Positions 43,180 to 52,372 of a DNA stretch of 64,000 bases are shown piece by piece. Position 1 is the first letter of the stretch. Every line of letters begins with the position of its first letter. The notes beneath the pieces were generated by a model. It did no database searches. It was given only the letters and a program-made list of their open reading frames with translations, and was not told where the DNA came from. Both the position numbers and the translations under genes were made by a program. The stretch comes from Nostoc sp. LPT (GTDB taxonomy: Bacteria; Cyanobacteriota; Cyanobacteriia; Cyanobacteriales; Nostocaceae), in the NCBI RefSeq assembly GCF_017115165.1, contig NZ_JABXKF010000048.1, forward strand, positions 62,001 through 126,000, read 5' to 3'.

Positions 43180-43542
43180 ATGAGTATCAATGTTGTCACA
43201 CTCATTGGTCGTGTAGGCGGCGACCCAGAGATTAAGTATTTTGAGTCTGGTAGTGTGAAGTGTAGATTAACACTAGCTGTTAATCGTCGCACAAAAGAAG
43301 GTGAACATACCGACTGGTTTAATTTGGAACTATGGGGAAAAACGGCGGAGGTGGCAGGTAATTATGTACGTAAAGGCAGGCAAATTGCTGTCAAAGGTTC
43401 TTTGAAGTTTGACACATGGAGCGATCGCCAAACAGGAGCAAACCGCTCGTCACCCGTGATCCAAGTAGATCAACTGGATTTATTAGGCTCTAAGCGAGAT
43501 GCAGAAGGCGGTACAGGAGATATGTCTTCAGAACATTTTTAA
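43180..43542 (+). CDS. ssb: Single-stranded DNA-binding protein (short form)
   Basis: The 120-residue protein is an OB-fold SSB: MSINVVTLIGRVGGDPEIKYF, KCRLTLAVNRR, DWFNLELWGKTAEVAGNYVRKG, and FDTWSDRQTG. The frame opens at 43147, but ATG 43180, with AAAGG upstream, is the family start. The C-terminus (DMSSEHF) lacks the acidic DDDIPF-like tip that recruits partner proteins in E. coli SSB. The protein may serve as a second SSB; several cyanobacteria carry short versions like this. Confidence 0.92.
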   Translation: MSINVVTLIGRVGGDPEIKYFESGSVKCRLTLAVNRRTKEGEHTDWFNLELWGKTAEVAGNYVRKGRQIAVKGSLKFDTWSDRQTGANRSSPVIQVDQLDLLGSKRDAEGGTGDMSSEHF

Positions 43543-43622
43543 TTGGGCATTGGGCATTGGGCATTGATTATTAGTCCTTTGTAAAGGCAAAGGACTAATC
43601 ACAAAGGACAAATGACGAATGA

Positions 43623-44366
43623 CTAATAACTAATTTGCAACGTCACCGATGCTTCTACTTCTTGTTCACCACCAACAATCGGGGTAGAAGCATCAGGTGA
43701 TTTCGCAGCCTCAGCCCGTAAAAACATTGGTGGTGGTGGAGGCGCACTAGCATTATTAACTTGAATGCTGACTATTTCTTTGGATTTAAAACCCAAAGCA
43801 CTGAAAACGGCATCAGCTTGCTGCCGCGCGTCTTGAGTAGCTTCTTTTAATGCTTGCTTTTGAGCAGCAGCGATCGCTTGATCGTTGGCAACAAAACTAA
43901 TGCCGTTAATTTGTGTCGCACCGGCTTTGACTGCATCATCCAATAATGTCCCAGCTTGCTCAACAGCAATTCTAAAACTTACAGTGTTATTGGCAGCATA
44001 GCCTGTAATCCGCTGCACATTATTGGTATAGCTGTAAACCGGATTGAGCCGGATACCAGTGGTTTGTAATTTTTCAACATTTTTGCTCTTGAGAAACGCA
44101 ACCACAGCCGATGACCTTTGAGCGGCTTCTTGTTGTACCTCTTGGGCTGTTTTCCCCTGAATCTCCACTCCTAAACTGACTTGTGCCAGAGTTGTGGGAA
44201 TTGTTTCGACTCCGCGACCACTGACACTAAGGGTTCGCGACAATTTATCTTTTTCTTGTGCGAATGCAGGTAGTACAAAAGTTGTACATAAAAGCATTGC
44301 TAAAGGCAGTATTTTCCACAAGTTTCCCGATGGAAACTGAGAACCAGGTAAAGCGGCTCTAGTCAT
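43623..44366 (-). CDS. SIMPL-domain (DUF541) secreted protein
   Basis: After a signal peptide (about 1-34, ending VLPAFAQE) the 247-residue product contains a SIMPL/DUF541 domain (about 38-245): LSVSGRGVETIPTTLAQVSLGVE, VQRITGYAANNTVSFRI, and a VEASVTLQISY end. Such proteins are periplasmic or outer-membrane associated; their function is poorly known. The frame is open to 44474, but ATG 44366 has GAGGAG at the right distance and leads directly into the signal peptide. A Pro-rich stretch (PPPPP) occurs before the C-terminus. Confidence 0.87.
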   Translation of the reverse strand: MTRAALPGSQFPSGNLWKILPLAMLLCTTFVLPAFAQEKDKLSRTLSVSGRGVETIPTTLAQVSLGVEIQGKTAQEVQQEAAQRSSAVVAFLKSKNVEKLQTTGIRLNPVYSYTNNVQRITGYAANNTVSFRIAVEQAGTLLDDAVKAGATQINGISFVANDQAIAAAQKQALKEATQDARQQADAVFSALGFKSKEIVSIQVNNASAPPPPPMFLRAEAAKSPDASTPIVGGEQEVEASVTLQISY

Positions 44367-44574
44367 AATATTTGCACTCCTCAAAGTATCCACAGATGTT
44401 TTGAATAGACGTATGTAGCAATCTTCTAGTGGTTGTTGAGAGTCAACAGCCACCACAAGTTTTTCACAATTCAAGTGCGATCGCCAGATACGATTTGTAT
44501 GTTCTTACTTTGACACTGCGATCGTCAAAAGCTGAAACGGTTACATTTTTTGATACTAAAAAAATACACTAACT

Positions 44575-44636
44575 ACTGCACAGCATAAATGAAACGTTTA
44601 CACTGTATTCATTTTGAATTTTGAATTTTGAATTCG
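44575..44636. repeat. Degenerate partial copy of the MITE-like repeat
   Basis: The sequence ACTGCACAGCATAAATGAAACG..., followed by TTTACACTGTATTC and GAATTTTGAATTTT units to GAATTCGG, matches the right half of the elements at 21735 and 48889 and a worn left end. It lies directly upstream of the antiporter gene. Confidence 0.55.
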
Positions 44637-44705
44637 GATTATGTCTTCATAGGATGTTTTTCAGAAACGCGTCAAAATCAAAGAGAAGGATTTTCAGAGA
44701 ACCTA

Positions 44706-46184
44706 ATGCATTTGTTAGAACCAATCAACTTCTCTTTTCCTCTGCTGGCCAGCGCAACACAAGCCGCAGACAGTTCAATGGTAGTCGAAGCAGTGCTACT
44801 AAGCTTAGTAGTCATTTATCTCGCCAGTAAAGTTGGTGGAGAGTTATCAAACCAAGTGGGTTTGCCACCTGTCTTAGGCGAACTTGTTGGTGGTGTGGTA
44901 GTTGGCATCTCTGTTTTTCACCTTTTAGTGTTTCCAGAAGGCGGCACAGACAGTTCTAATTCTTTGATTGTGTCCTTCCTTCAAACCACTGCTGGTTTGA
45001 CGCCTGAAGCCGCTCCAGCAGTGTTTGCAGCCCAGTCCGAGGTCATTTCCGTTTTGGCAGAATTGGGTGTGATCATTCTGCTGTTTGAAATCGGCTTGGA
45101 GTCAAATTTAAAAGATTTAATGGCAGTTGGTATCCAAGCCACCGTCGTCGCAGTCGTCGGGGTAGCAGTACCCTTTGCCGCTGGGACTGTGGGACTGATG
45201 ACTTTGTTTGGTATTAGCGCTATACCTGCAATTTTTGCAGGGGCGGCTTTGACTGCTACTAGTATTGGGATGACATCCAAAGTGCTGTCAGAACTGGGGC
45301 GACTCAATTCTAAAGAAGGGCAGATTATTTTAGGTGCTGCTGTAATTGACGATGTATTAGGAATCATCGTTTTAGCGGTAGTTGCCAGTTTAGCTAAAGA
45401 CGGCGTGGTAGATGTCAGCAAAGTCATTTACTTGATTATTAGCGCCACTGGTTTTATTTTGGGAGCAATCCTACTAGGGAATGTTTTTAATAAGTCCTTT
45501 GTAGCGATCGCTGATCAACTCAAAACACGTGGTGGACTAGTAATCCCAGCATTCATTTTCGCCTTTGCTATGGCATACCTGGCCGCCGTCATCCACTTAG
45601 AAGCAATTCTAGGAGCTTTTGCAGCTGGTTTAGTTCTAGAAGAAACAGATAAGCGTAAAGAACTGCAAAGGCAAGTCTGCCCCATTGCCGATATGTTAGT
45701 GCCAATTTTCTTTGTGACTGTTGGGGCAAAAACCGATTTGGGAGTTTTAAACCCAGCAATTCCCGATAATCGTGAAGGTCTAGTTATGGCAACTTTCCTG
45801 ATTATAGTAGCCATTCTCGGTAAAGTAATCACAGGCTTAAGCGTGTTTGGTCAACCGGGAATCAACCGTTTAGCGATCGGTGTGGGGATGATTCCTAGAG
45901 GCGAGGTTGGGTTAGTGTTTGCTGGTGTCGGCGCTGCCAGTGGCGCTCTCTCCAAACCATTAGGAGCAGCAATTATCATGATGGTTATCTTGACAACCTT
46001 TTTAGCTCCTCCCTTGTTACGATTTGTATTTCCAGATCCAAAAACCGTGGACGGAAGCTCAGAGCAACTAATCTTAGACGGTTCCTCTGGGACTTCGTTG
46101 GTAATTGAACCACCTCAGTCGAGGGTGCCAGCATCAAATGAGAGCAGTAATTTGGGAGTAACTCCAGATTCTGGCGATCGTTAA
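44706..46184 (+). CDS. CPA2-family cation:proton antiporter
   Basis: The protein (about 492 residues) has some 12 hydrophobic spans and the CPA2 (NapA/KefB-like) features: GLPPVLGELVGGVVVGIS near the N-terminus, LLFEIGLESNLKDL, TATSIGMTSKVLSELG, and the ion-binding VIDDVLGIIVLAVV with the paired Asp residues characteristic of electrogenic antiporters. The C-terminal 50 residues are polar and likely cytoplasmic; no TrkA-N domain follows. It exchanges Na+ or K+ for H+. The frame opens at a TTG within a repeat (44628), but the ATG at 44706 is the likely start. Confidence 0.93.
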   Translation: MHLLEPINFSFPLLASATQAADSSMVVEAVLLSLVVIYLASKVGGELSNQVGLPPVLGELVGGVVVGISVFHLLVFPEGGTDSSNSLIVSFLQTTAGLTPEAAPAVFAAQSEVISVLAELGVIILLFEIGLESNLKDLMAVGIQATVVAVVGVAVPFAAGTVGLMTLFGISAIPAIFAGAALTATSIGMTSKVLSELGRLNSKEGQIILGAAVIDDVLGIIVLAVVASLAKDGVVDVSKVIYLIISATGFILGAILLGNVFNKSFVAIADQLKTRGGLVIPAFIFAFAMAYLAAVIHLEAILGAFAAGLVLEETDKRKELQRQVCPIADMLVPIFFVTVGAKTDLGVLNPAIPDNREGLVMATFLIIVAILGKVITGLSVFGQPGINRLAIGVGMIPRGEVGLVFAGVGAASGALSKPLGAAIIMMVILTTFLAPPLLRFVFPDPKTVDGSSEQLILDGSSGTSLVIEPPQSRVPASNESSNLGVTPDSGDR

Positions 46185-46802
46185 TTATTGGGCATGGGGA
46201 ATGGGCCAAACAGGGCATTGAGAAGAGACAAGGTAGACAAGGAAGAGGGGGGAGATAAGGGAGAGATTTATTCAATAATTCCCCCTCATTTCCCTTATCC
46301 CCCTGCTCCCCTGCTCTCTCCTCCTCTGCTCCAATTGTGCAGTGGAAACTTCTATCCTCAAATCTCCGTCCCGTGTGATTGTAGAATAATCATTTGTTTA
46401 TAATTTCTAGTCTCCCTTGGCTTGTGAGCCTTTATCTAAATATTTTTCAGATAATTGGGGAGTAACACCCATAAATCTTGCTAGATCGTTTGACAGTAAT
46501 GGGAATTATTTACTCAGTGCATCGATGGCAACAAAGAACAAACACTTACCAGTAAACAGCTATCAATTATCAGTTTTCTAGCTTTATTGGGAGTCAGAGT
46601 TCTCTACCTCTACAGGTAGAAGGTTTCGCATGGGTATTTAAACTGAATTTGAAACCTGATAACTGATTTAAGTGTGTCTAAATTCCAGCTTAAAAATCAA
46701 AAAAGGGATTCAAAGGTCAAGTTGAGGTGGTAATGGTGTGATGATTTACCAATGAGTTGAGATATTGACGGCTCCCATGAATGTGAATTAGGAGAAAGGA
46801 CT
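46185..46802. other. Intergenic region upstream of amiC1
   Basis: The first half holds GGGCATTGGG-type repeats and a purine tract with a complementary pyrimidine tract (GGGGGGAGATAAGGG at about 46247; CCCTTATCCCCC at about 46293), giving an imperfect hairpin near the antiporter's end. No gene is present. Near 46752-46800 begins the leader shared with amiC2. Confidence 0.5.
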
Positions 46803-48677
46803 GTGAAATTACACTGGTTACTACCCAGCACTATTGGAACTATCTTCATGCTATCGTCGCCAGCAATGGCCGCGAGACTTGAATCTTGGCGCTTTGATGC
46901 CAATCAAAACAGGCTGGAAATTAATACTGTGGGAGCAGTTCAACCCCAAGCACAATTAATTTTCAACCCGACTCGGCTGGTAATTGATTTGCCGGGAACT
47001 ACATTTGGTCGTCCGCAGTTAACCCAACAGGTGGGTGGTGGAATTCGCTCAATCCGTGTTGGACAGTTTGATGTAGATACAACACGCATAGTTGTCGAAC
47101 TTACTCCTGGTTACACTTTAGACCCCAAACGAGTGCAATTTGTTGGTAGAACTGGCGATCGCTGGACGGTGCAATTACCGAAGCCAGCAGTCGAAAAAGT
47201 AGCTTCATCTCCTAGAAGTGCTTACAGTGTAGTTACCCCAAACTCTCAACCTCAACCTAATATTTCAAGGGTTGCCACTACTACACGAGGGGTAACTCAA
47301 ATCGAAAACTTACAAGTAACAGGCGATGGGTTGTTCATTCGTACCAGTGGTGGTAATCCTCCAATTCAGGTAATTCGCAGCCGCGATCGCGCTACCATCT
47401 TCGTAGATATCTCTGGTGCATCTTTATCACCACGTCTGACGCAGCAAAGGAATATACCCGTTAACAAACATGGTATTAGCCGCGTCGAATTCACCTCATT
47501 GCAAACCCAACCTCCTGGTGTCCGCCTAACTTTGCGGGTAGATAAAAATAGCCCAGATTGGCAAGCAACTAATAGTAACGATGGTGGTTTAATAGTTCTA
47601 CCTAGTCGCATTGTCAGATTGCCTGGAAGTAATAATTCGGACAATCAGTCAGAAGCCGTTTCCTTTCCCAATAGACCATCTACCAATAACTCGCCAGCAA
47701 CAATTGAGTCTGTGCAACTTGCTGATAATGGCAAACAACTGCTAATTAGAGGCAACCAACCTTTATTTGCTACGGGAACCTGGGATAGATCCTCAGGTAT
47801 CTTCCGCGTCACAATTACCAATGCCAAGTTAGCTACCAGAGTTACAGGGCCTACTTTTGCTCCCAATAGCCCCATTCTTCGGGTACGTCTGCAACCTCAA
47901 GCATCCAATACAGTGGTTGTTTTAATTCAACCAGCAGGAGGAGTGCAACTTGGGCAACCCCAGCAAATCGGCGACCGGCTTTTGGTACCAATACAAGGTT
48001 CTCGGCGAATTGTCGCCCTCCCCGGAAGACCACCCTTTGCTTTACCTGGGCTACCACCGCCAAACCGCGGGCCATTCCCTGACCCAAACAATCCAAATCC
48101 TCAGCCCCTAACACAACCACAGCGTCGAGTTACCAATGGGCGAGTGGTAGTTGTTATTGACCCCGGACATGGTGGTAAAGACTCAGGAGCGCTTGGCATT
48201 GGGAGGGCACGCGAAAAAGATGTTATTTTGCCTATCGGTAAGAGACTTGCTGAGATTTTGCAGCAAAATGGCGTACAAGTAGTTATGACGCGGGATTCTG
48301 ACTATTTTGTTACCCTTCCGGGACGGGTGCAATTAGCAGAGCGAGCCAATGCTGATGTGTTTGTTAGCATTCACGCTAATTCAGCAGGTGCGAGTCGTCC
48401 AGATGTTAATGGCTTGGAAACGTATTATTACGACAGTGGTTTGGGTCTAGCTCGCATTGTCCATAACAGTATTCTCCAAAGCCTGAATATCAGAGACAGG
48501 GGAGTGCGGCGAGCCAGATTTTATGTGCTCAGAAAAAGTTCTATGCCCTCCATTCTCGTGGAAACGGGTTATATGACTGGTCGAGTGGATATGGCTAGGC
48601 TCAGAACTTCAGCTTACCAAAATCAAATGGCAGAAGCGATCGCTCGTGGCGTTCTTCAGTATCTCAAGAGAAGATAA
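46803..48677 (+). CDS. amiC1: N-acetylmuramoyl-L-alanine amidase, AmiC type (first of tandem pair)
   Basis: The 624-residue protein has a signal peptide (about 1-23, ending SPAMAA), an AMIN domain (about 25-115, binding to peptidoglycan or the septal region), a second AMIN-like region (about 155-400), a Pro/Asn-rich linker (about 405-445), and an Amidase_3 domain (about 448-624). Zinc ligands are visible: His in IDPGHGGKDSG, Glu in ARE(K)DVILPI, His in VSIHANS; the catalytic Glu lies in LVETGYMTG. It cleaves the peptide from muramic acid. Homologues in Nostoc drill nanopores in septal peptidoglycan for cell-cell communication. GTG start with AGGAGAAAGGA upstream. Tandem with a second copy. 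Confidence 0.93.
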   Translation: MKLHWLLPSTIGTIFMLSSPAMAARLESWRFDANQNRLEINTVGAVQPQAQLIFNPTRLVIDLPGTTFGRPQLTQQVGGGIRSIRVGQFDVDTTRIVVELTPGYTLDPKRVQFVGRTGDRWTVQLPKPAVEKVASSPRSAYSVVTPNSQPQPNISRVATTTRGVTQIENLQVTGDGLFIRTSGGNPPIQVIRSRDRATIFVDISGASLSPRLTQQRNIPVNKHGISRVEFTSLQTQPPGVRLTLRVDKNSPDWQATNSNDGGLIVLPSRIVRLPGSNNSDNQSEAVSFPNRPSTNNSPATIESVQLADNGKQLLIRGNQPLFATGTWDRSSGIFRVTITNAKLATRVTGPTFAPNSPILRVRLQPQASNTVVVLIQPAGGVQLGQPQQIGDRLLVPIQGSRRIVALPGRPPFALPGLPPPNRGPFPDPNNPNPQPLTQPQRRVTNGRVVVVIDPGHGGKDSGALGIGRAREKDVILPIGKRLAEILQQNGVQVVMTRDSDYFVTLPGRVQLAERANADVFVSIHANSAGASRPDVNGLETYYYDSGLGLARIVHNSILQSLNIRDRGVRRARFYVLRKSSMPSILVETGYMTGRVDMARLRTSAYQNQMAEAIARGVLQYLKRR

Positions 48678-49221
48678 GTAATTTAGCCTAAATTTTTAAA
48701 TTGTTGAGTAAGTACATCTAATCTTTACCATTTTTATCCAATTTAGTAGTAAAACAATTTAAGTATTCTTGCGGCGGGATAAGAGTAGCTTCTTTGTTAT
48801 TGTCATTTGATACTTTGCAAGTCAACAAATTTTGGATTTGAGATTTTGGATTTGTATCACCTACAACAGGTGTTAGTGTAGCAGGACGCTAGTACAGCAC
48901 GGCGTAAATAAACCACCCCTTCCAAATTAATGAAACGCTTACGGTGCATTAATTTTGAATTTTGAATTTTGAATTTTGAATTCCGCCTTGCGGTACTAGT
49001 CTGGCAAAAAACTAAAATCGGGAATCTAAAATTTAAAATTTGCAGTCAAATCTATATAGGCTAATGACATGGCAAAATCAGAGGAGCGTGCTATATTTTA
49101 CGCCATTAGCTGTGTCTGAAATAACAGCGCAAAACTCAAGTGTGCGCGGTGACGGTGTGAGGATTAGCCAATATGTTGAGATGTTGACGGCTCCCATAAA
49201 TGTGAATCAGGAGAAAAGACT
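48678..49221. other. Spacer between the two amidase genes, with a second leader copy
   Basis: It contains the MITE-like repeat (48889-49000) and, at about 49168-49221, a leader that is nearly identical to that in front of amiC1 (TTGACGGCTCCCATAAATGT and AGGAGAAA(A)GACTGTG). There is a short open frame here that I regard as non-coding. Confidence 0.6.
48889..49000. mobile_element. MITE-like dispersed repeat, copy 2
   Basis: The element begins CTAGTACAGCACGGCG and ends CCGCCTTGCGGTACTAGT, so its ends are imperfect inverted repeats (about 14 of 16 matching). It shares the interior TAAATAAACCACCCCTTC... AATGAAACGCTTAC... GAATTTTGAATTTT with the copy at 21735, but lacks that copy's middle insert. 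It lies between amiC1 and amiC2 and has no coding content. Confidence 0.7.
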
Positions 49222-51123
49222 GTGAAATTACGCTGGTTACTATCCAGTACTATTGGAACCATCTTCATGCTATCGTCGCCGGCAATGGCCGCGAGACTTG
49301 AATCTTGGCGTTTTGATGCCAATCAAAACAAGCTGGAAATTAATACTCAAGGGGATGTTCAACCCCAAGCACAATTAATTTTTAACCCGACTCGTCTAGT
49401 AATTGATTTACCAGGAACCTCATTTGGTCGCCCGCAGCTAACCCAACAAGTGGGCGGTGCAATTCGTTCTATCCGTGTTGGGCAGTTTGACGAACAAACA
49501 ACGCGCATAGTGGTTGAACTGACTCCTGGTTATAGTTTAGACCCCAAACGAGTGCAATTTGTGGGTACAACTGGCGATCGCTGGACAGTGCAATTACCTA
49601 CGCCAGAAGCCGACAATGTACCCGCAAGAAACACTGAGGGGCAACCAGAACAAGCTATAGCCACTGATACTTCACCCAGAACATCTACACCAACATTTCC
49701 CCCAAGGAATATTTACAATGTGGTGACAAGCGGCTCTGTAAATCCACTTAACAACAGAATGGTTGTCGCCAAAGTTACTCAAATTGAGAACTTACAAGTT
49801 ACTGGTGATGGGTTTTTTGTCCGCACCAATGGTGGCAATCCTCAGATTCAGGTAAATCGTAGTAACGATCAAAAGGCAATTAACATCGACATTGCTGGTG
49901 CAACTCTATCACCAAGTTTAGAGCAGCGAGATTTATCGATTAATCGCTATGGTGTCAGCCGTATTCAATTCACCCAGCTGCAAACCAGCCCATCTGTTGT
50001 TCGCCTGACTTTACAAGTAGATGAAAATAGTCCAAATTGGCGAGCAACCACTAGTAGTGCTGGTGGTTTTGTAGTTCTACCCAGTCGTGGGGTTGCCCAG
50101 CTGCCTGGAAATAACAGTCCACGTCCCATAGCACCAAGTAACACAACTGCTAGTATTCAGTCTGTGCAACTAGCTAATAATGGCACACAACTGCTGATTC
50201 GAGCCGACCAAACTTTATCTGCTACAGGAGGCTGGGATAGAACCTCTGGTCTGTTCCGCATTACTATCAACAATGCTAAGTTAGCTCCTAAAGTTACAGG
50301 GCCGACTTTCAATCCTAATAGCCCGATTCTGCGAGTACGCCTGCAACCACAAGAATCCAATACTGTTGTCGTCTTAGTTCAACCAGCAGCCGGAGTACAA
50401 ATTGGAGAACTTAACCAGGTTGGCGACCAGCTTTTAGCTTTAGAATTACGACGCTCTGTTAGCAGCATCACACCGCCCATTGCTTTACCTCCACTGCCAT
50501 CGCCAGACCAAGGTCAATTACCAAATCCCATAGATAATCCCCGTCCCATCTCCCAGCCACAGCCACGCCCCTCAATTCCCAGAGGAAAATTGCTGGTAGT
50601 TATTGACCCAGGACATGGGGGAAAAGACTCAGGTGCCCCTGGTTTGGGAGGACTTTTGGAAAAGAATGTAATTCTACCTATTGGCAAAAGGGTAGGAGCA
50701 ATTTTAGAGCAAAATGGCGTACAAGCAGTGCTAACGCGGGATGCCGACTTTTTCGTGGAACTTCAGGGACGGGTAGATATTGCCAAGCGGGTTAATGCGA
50801 CTTTGTTTGTTAGCATTCACGCTAATTCTGTTGATAATCGTCCTGATGTCAATGGATTAGAGGTATATTATTTCGATAGTGGTTACAACCTGGCTGAAGT
50901 AGTTCGTAAAACCATTCTCCAGGACATCGGTACTATCAAAGACCGGGGAACCCGCAAAGCCAGATTCTACGTTCTCAGGAAAAGCTCCATGCCTTCGATT
51001 TTGGTAGAAACAGGCTATATGACTGGTTATGAGGATAATCCTAGATTAGGAACACCAGAATATCAAAATCGCATGGCAGAAGCGATCGCTCGTGGCATTC
51101 TAAAATACTTACAGCAGAGGTAA
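49222..51123 (+). CDS. amiC2: N-acetylmuramoyl-L-alanine amidase, AmiC type (second of tandem pair)
   Basis: The 633-residue protein is a paralogue of its upstream neighbour with the same layout: signal peptide, AMIN domain, second AMIN-like region, Pro-rich linker (about 425-450), C-terminal Amidase_3 with IDPGHGGKDSG, VSIHANS and LVETGYMTG. The N-terminal 130 and C-terminal 180 residues are closely similar in both; the middle has diverged more. In Nostoc punctiforme AmiC2 shapes septal nanopores and is needed for heterocyst differentiation; in Nostoc sp. PCC 7120 the pair also stands in tandem. GTG start with AGGAGAAAAGA upstream. Confidence 0.93.
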   Translation: MKLRWLLSSTIGTIFMLSSPAMAARLESWRFDANQNKLEINTQGDVQPQAQLIFNPTRLVIDLPGTSFGRPQLTQQVGGAIRSIRVGQFDEQTTRIVVELTPGYSLDPKRVQFVGTTGDRWTVQLPTPEADNVPARNTEGQPEQAIATDTSPRTSTPTFPPRNIYNVVTSGSVNPLNNRMVVAKVTQIENLQVTGDGFFVRTNGGNPQIQVNRSNDQKAINIDIAGATLSPSLEQRDLSINRYGVSRIQFTQLQTSPSVVRLTLQVDENSPNWRATTSSAGGFVVLPSRGVAQLPGNNSPRPIAPSNTTASIQSVQLANNGTQLLIRADQTLSATGGWDRTSGLFRITINNAKLAPKVTGPTFNPNSPILRVRLQPQESNTVVVLVQPAAGVQIGELNQVGDQLLALELRRSVSSITPPIALPPLPSPDQGQLPNPIDNPRPISQPQPRPSIPRGKLLVVIDPGHGGKDSGAPGLGGLLEKNVILPIGKRVGAILEQNGVQAVLTRDADFFVELQGRVDIAKRVNATLFVSIHANSVDNRPDVNGLEVYYFDSGYNLAEVVRKTILQDIGTIKDRGTRKARFYVLRKSSMPSILVETGYMTGYEDNPRLGTPEYQNRMAEAIARGILKYLQQR

Positions 51124-51252
51124 TATAGTACAAATTACTAATTAAAGAGGTGGTATTTAAACTTCTTTGACGCGCAGAATTTAGTAGTCAAATTAGAGAT
51201 TCTCTGCTAAATTCTGTATTTTAAATCCCAAAACCTAAATATATATCTGCCT

Positions 51253-52119
51253 GTGTATTCATCTTCCATTTTTGAAGGGAATCTTGACGATTTTTCCGCT
51301 CAAGAACCCCAACGTGCCCCAATTGGCATCTTTGATAGTGGTGTGGGTGGGCTGACAGTACTGCGACAAATATATCGACAACTCCCCAATGAATCAATTG
51401 TTTACTTTGGGGATACAGCTAGACTTCCTTACGGAATTCGTTCACAAGCAGAAATTTTACGATTTACACGTGAAATCATTACCTGGCTACAACAGCAGCA
51501 GGTAAAAATGGTAATTATGGCTTGCAACACCAGTTCCGCCTTAGCCTTAGAAACTGTGCGTCAAGAATTTAGCATACCCATTTTGGGAGTAATCCTACCG
51601 GGGGCAAAAGCTGCGGTGCAGCAAGGAAAGCGGATTGGTGTAATTGCCACTCCAGCGACAGCTAAGAGTAATGCTTATAAGCACGCTATTCTCGAAATTG
51701 CTCCTGATGTCCAAGTCTGGCAAGTAGGATGTCCAGAGTTTGTGCCACTCATCGAGCAAAACCGCATTCACGATCCTTACACTGCACAAGTCGCACGAGC
51801 CTACCTAGAGCCTTTATTAAAGCAGGAAATTGACACCCTAGTTCACGGCTGTACTCATTATCCCCACCTTACACCAGTACTGCGATCGCTCCTCCCCTCT
51901 CAAGTTCAGTTGGTCGATCCAGCTGTTCATGTTGTGGCAGCTTGTGCCCAAGAACTAGACTTACTAGGTTTAAGAAATACTCATCTACCATTACCAACTC
52001 GCTTCGCCGTCAGCGGTTCTCCGCAACAGTTTTCCCAGTCAGGAGTGCAGTGGCTAGGCTATACCCCGATGGTTGAAGAGGTTTCCTTCACTGATATCGC
52101 TATTTCCCAACTCCAATAA
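51253..52119 (+). CDS. murI: Glutamate racemase
   Basis: MurI makes D-glutamate for peptidoglycan. The 288-residue sequence shows GIFDSGVGGLTVLR, the first catalytic cysteine in MACNTSSA, and the second in HGCTHYPHL. The GTG at 51253 is taken as start; an N-terminal extension of about 22 residues precedes the conserved fold, so the start may lie further in, but no ATG is found there. It follows amiC2 by 129 bp on the same strand, grouping wall-related genes. Confidence 0.95.
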   Translation: MYSSSIFEGNLDDFSAQEPQRAPIGIFDSGVGGLTVLRQIYRQLPNESIVYFGDTARLPYGIRSQAEILRFTREIITWLQQQQVKMVIMACNTSSALALETVRQEFSIPILGVILPGAKAAVQQGKRIGVIATPATAKSNAYKHAILEIAPDVQVWQVGCPEFVPLIEQNRIHDPYTAQVARAYLEPLLKQEIDTLVHGCTHYPHLTPVLRSLLPSQVQLVDPAVHVVAACAQELDLLGLRNTHLPLPTRFAVSGSPQQFSQSGVQWLGYTPMVEEVSFTDIAISQLQ

Positions 52120-52198
52120 AACTAATTAGTCCTTAGTCCTTAGTCATTTCTCAAAACAAATGACCAAGGATCAAGGACAAATGACAAATGACAAATGA

Positions 52199-52372
52199 CT
52201 ATTGACTATTAACTGATATCTCCCGCTTGTGTTTTCCTTCAGATGATGAAGAAAAACTTGTAGGAACAGTTTTTGTACCCGTTCGCTTCGCCAGTGCTAA
52301 TAATAGGTAGACTGTGAACAAATATCCAGAGGCTAAAATAAAAATCATCATAGGTATACTTCCGTAAATCAT
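52199..52372 (-). CDS. Candidate small membrane protein, 57 residues
   Basis: On the minus strand, ATG at 52370-52372 opens a frame with a hydrophobic helix (about residues 6-27, IPMMIFILASGYLFTVYLLLAL) followed by a basic and Ser-rich tail (AKRTGTKT..., SSSSEGKHKREI). Positive residues after the helix suggest that the tail faces the cytoplasm. The stop lies in a heptad repeat. It has no clear ribosome-binding site and I recognise no family, although size and shape fit small subunits of photosynthetic or NDH complexes. Confidence 0.45.
   Translation of the reverse strand: MIYGSIPMMIFILASGYLFTVYLLLALAKRTGTKTVPTSFSSSSEGKHKREISVNSQ

Noticed and set aside
44981-45427. 148-codon open frame antisense to the antiporter gene
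   Set aside because: Ala/Thr/Pro/Ile-biased shadow of a real membrane-protein gene; no ribosome site or family likeness.
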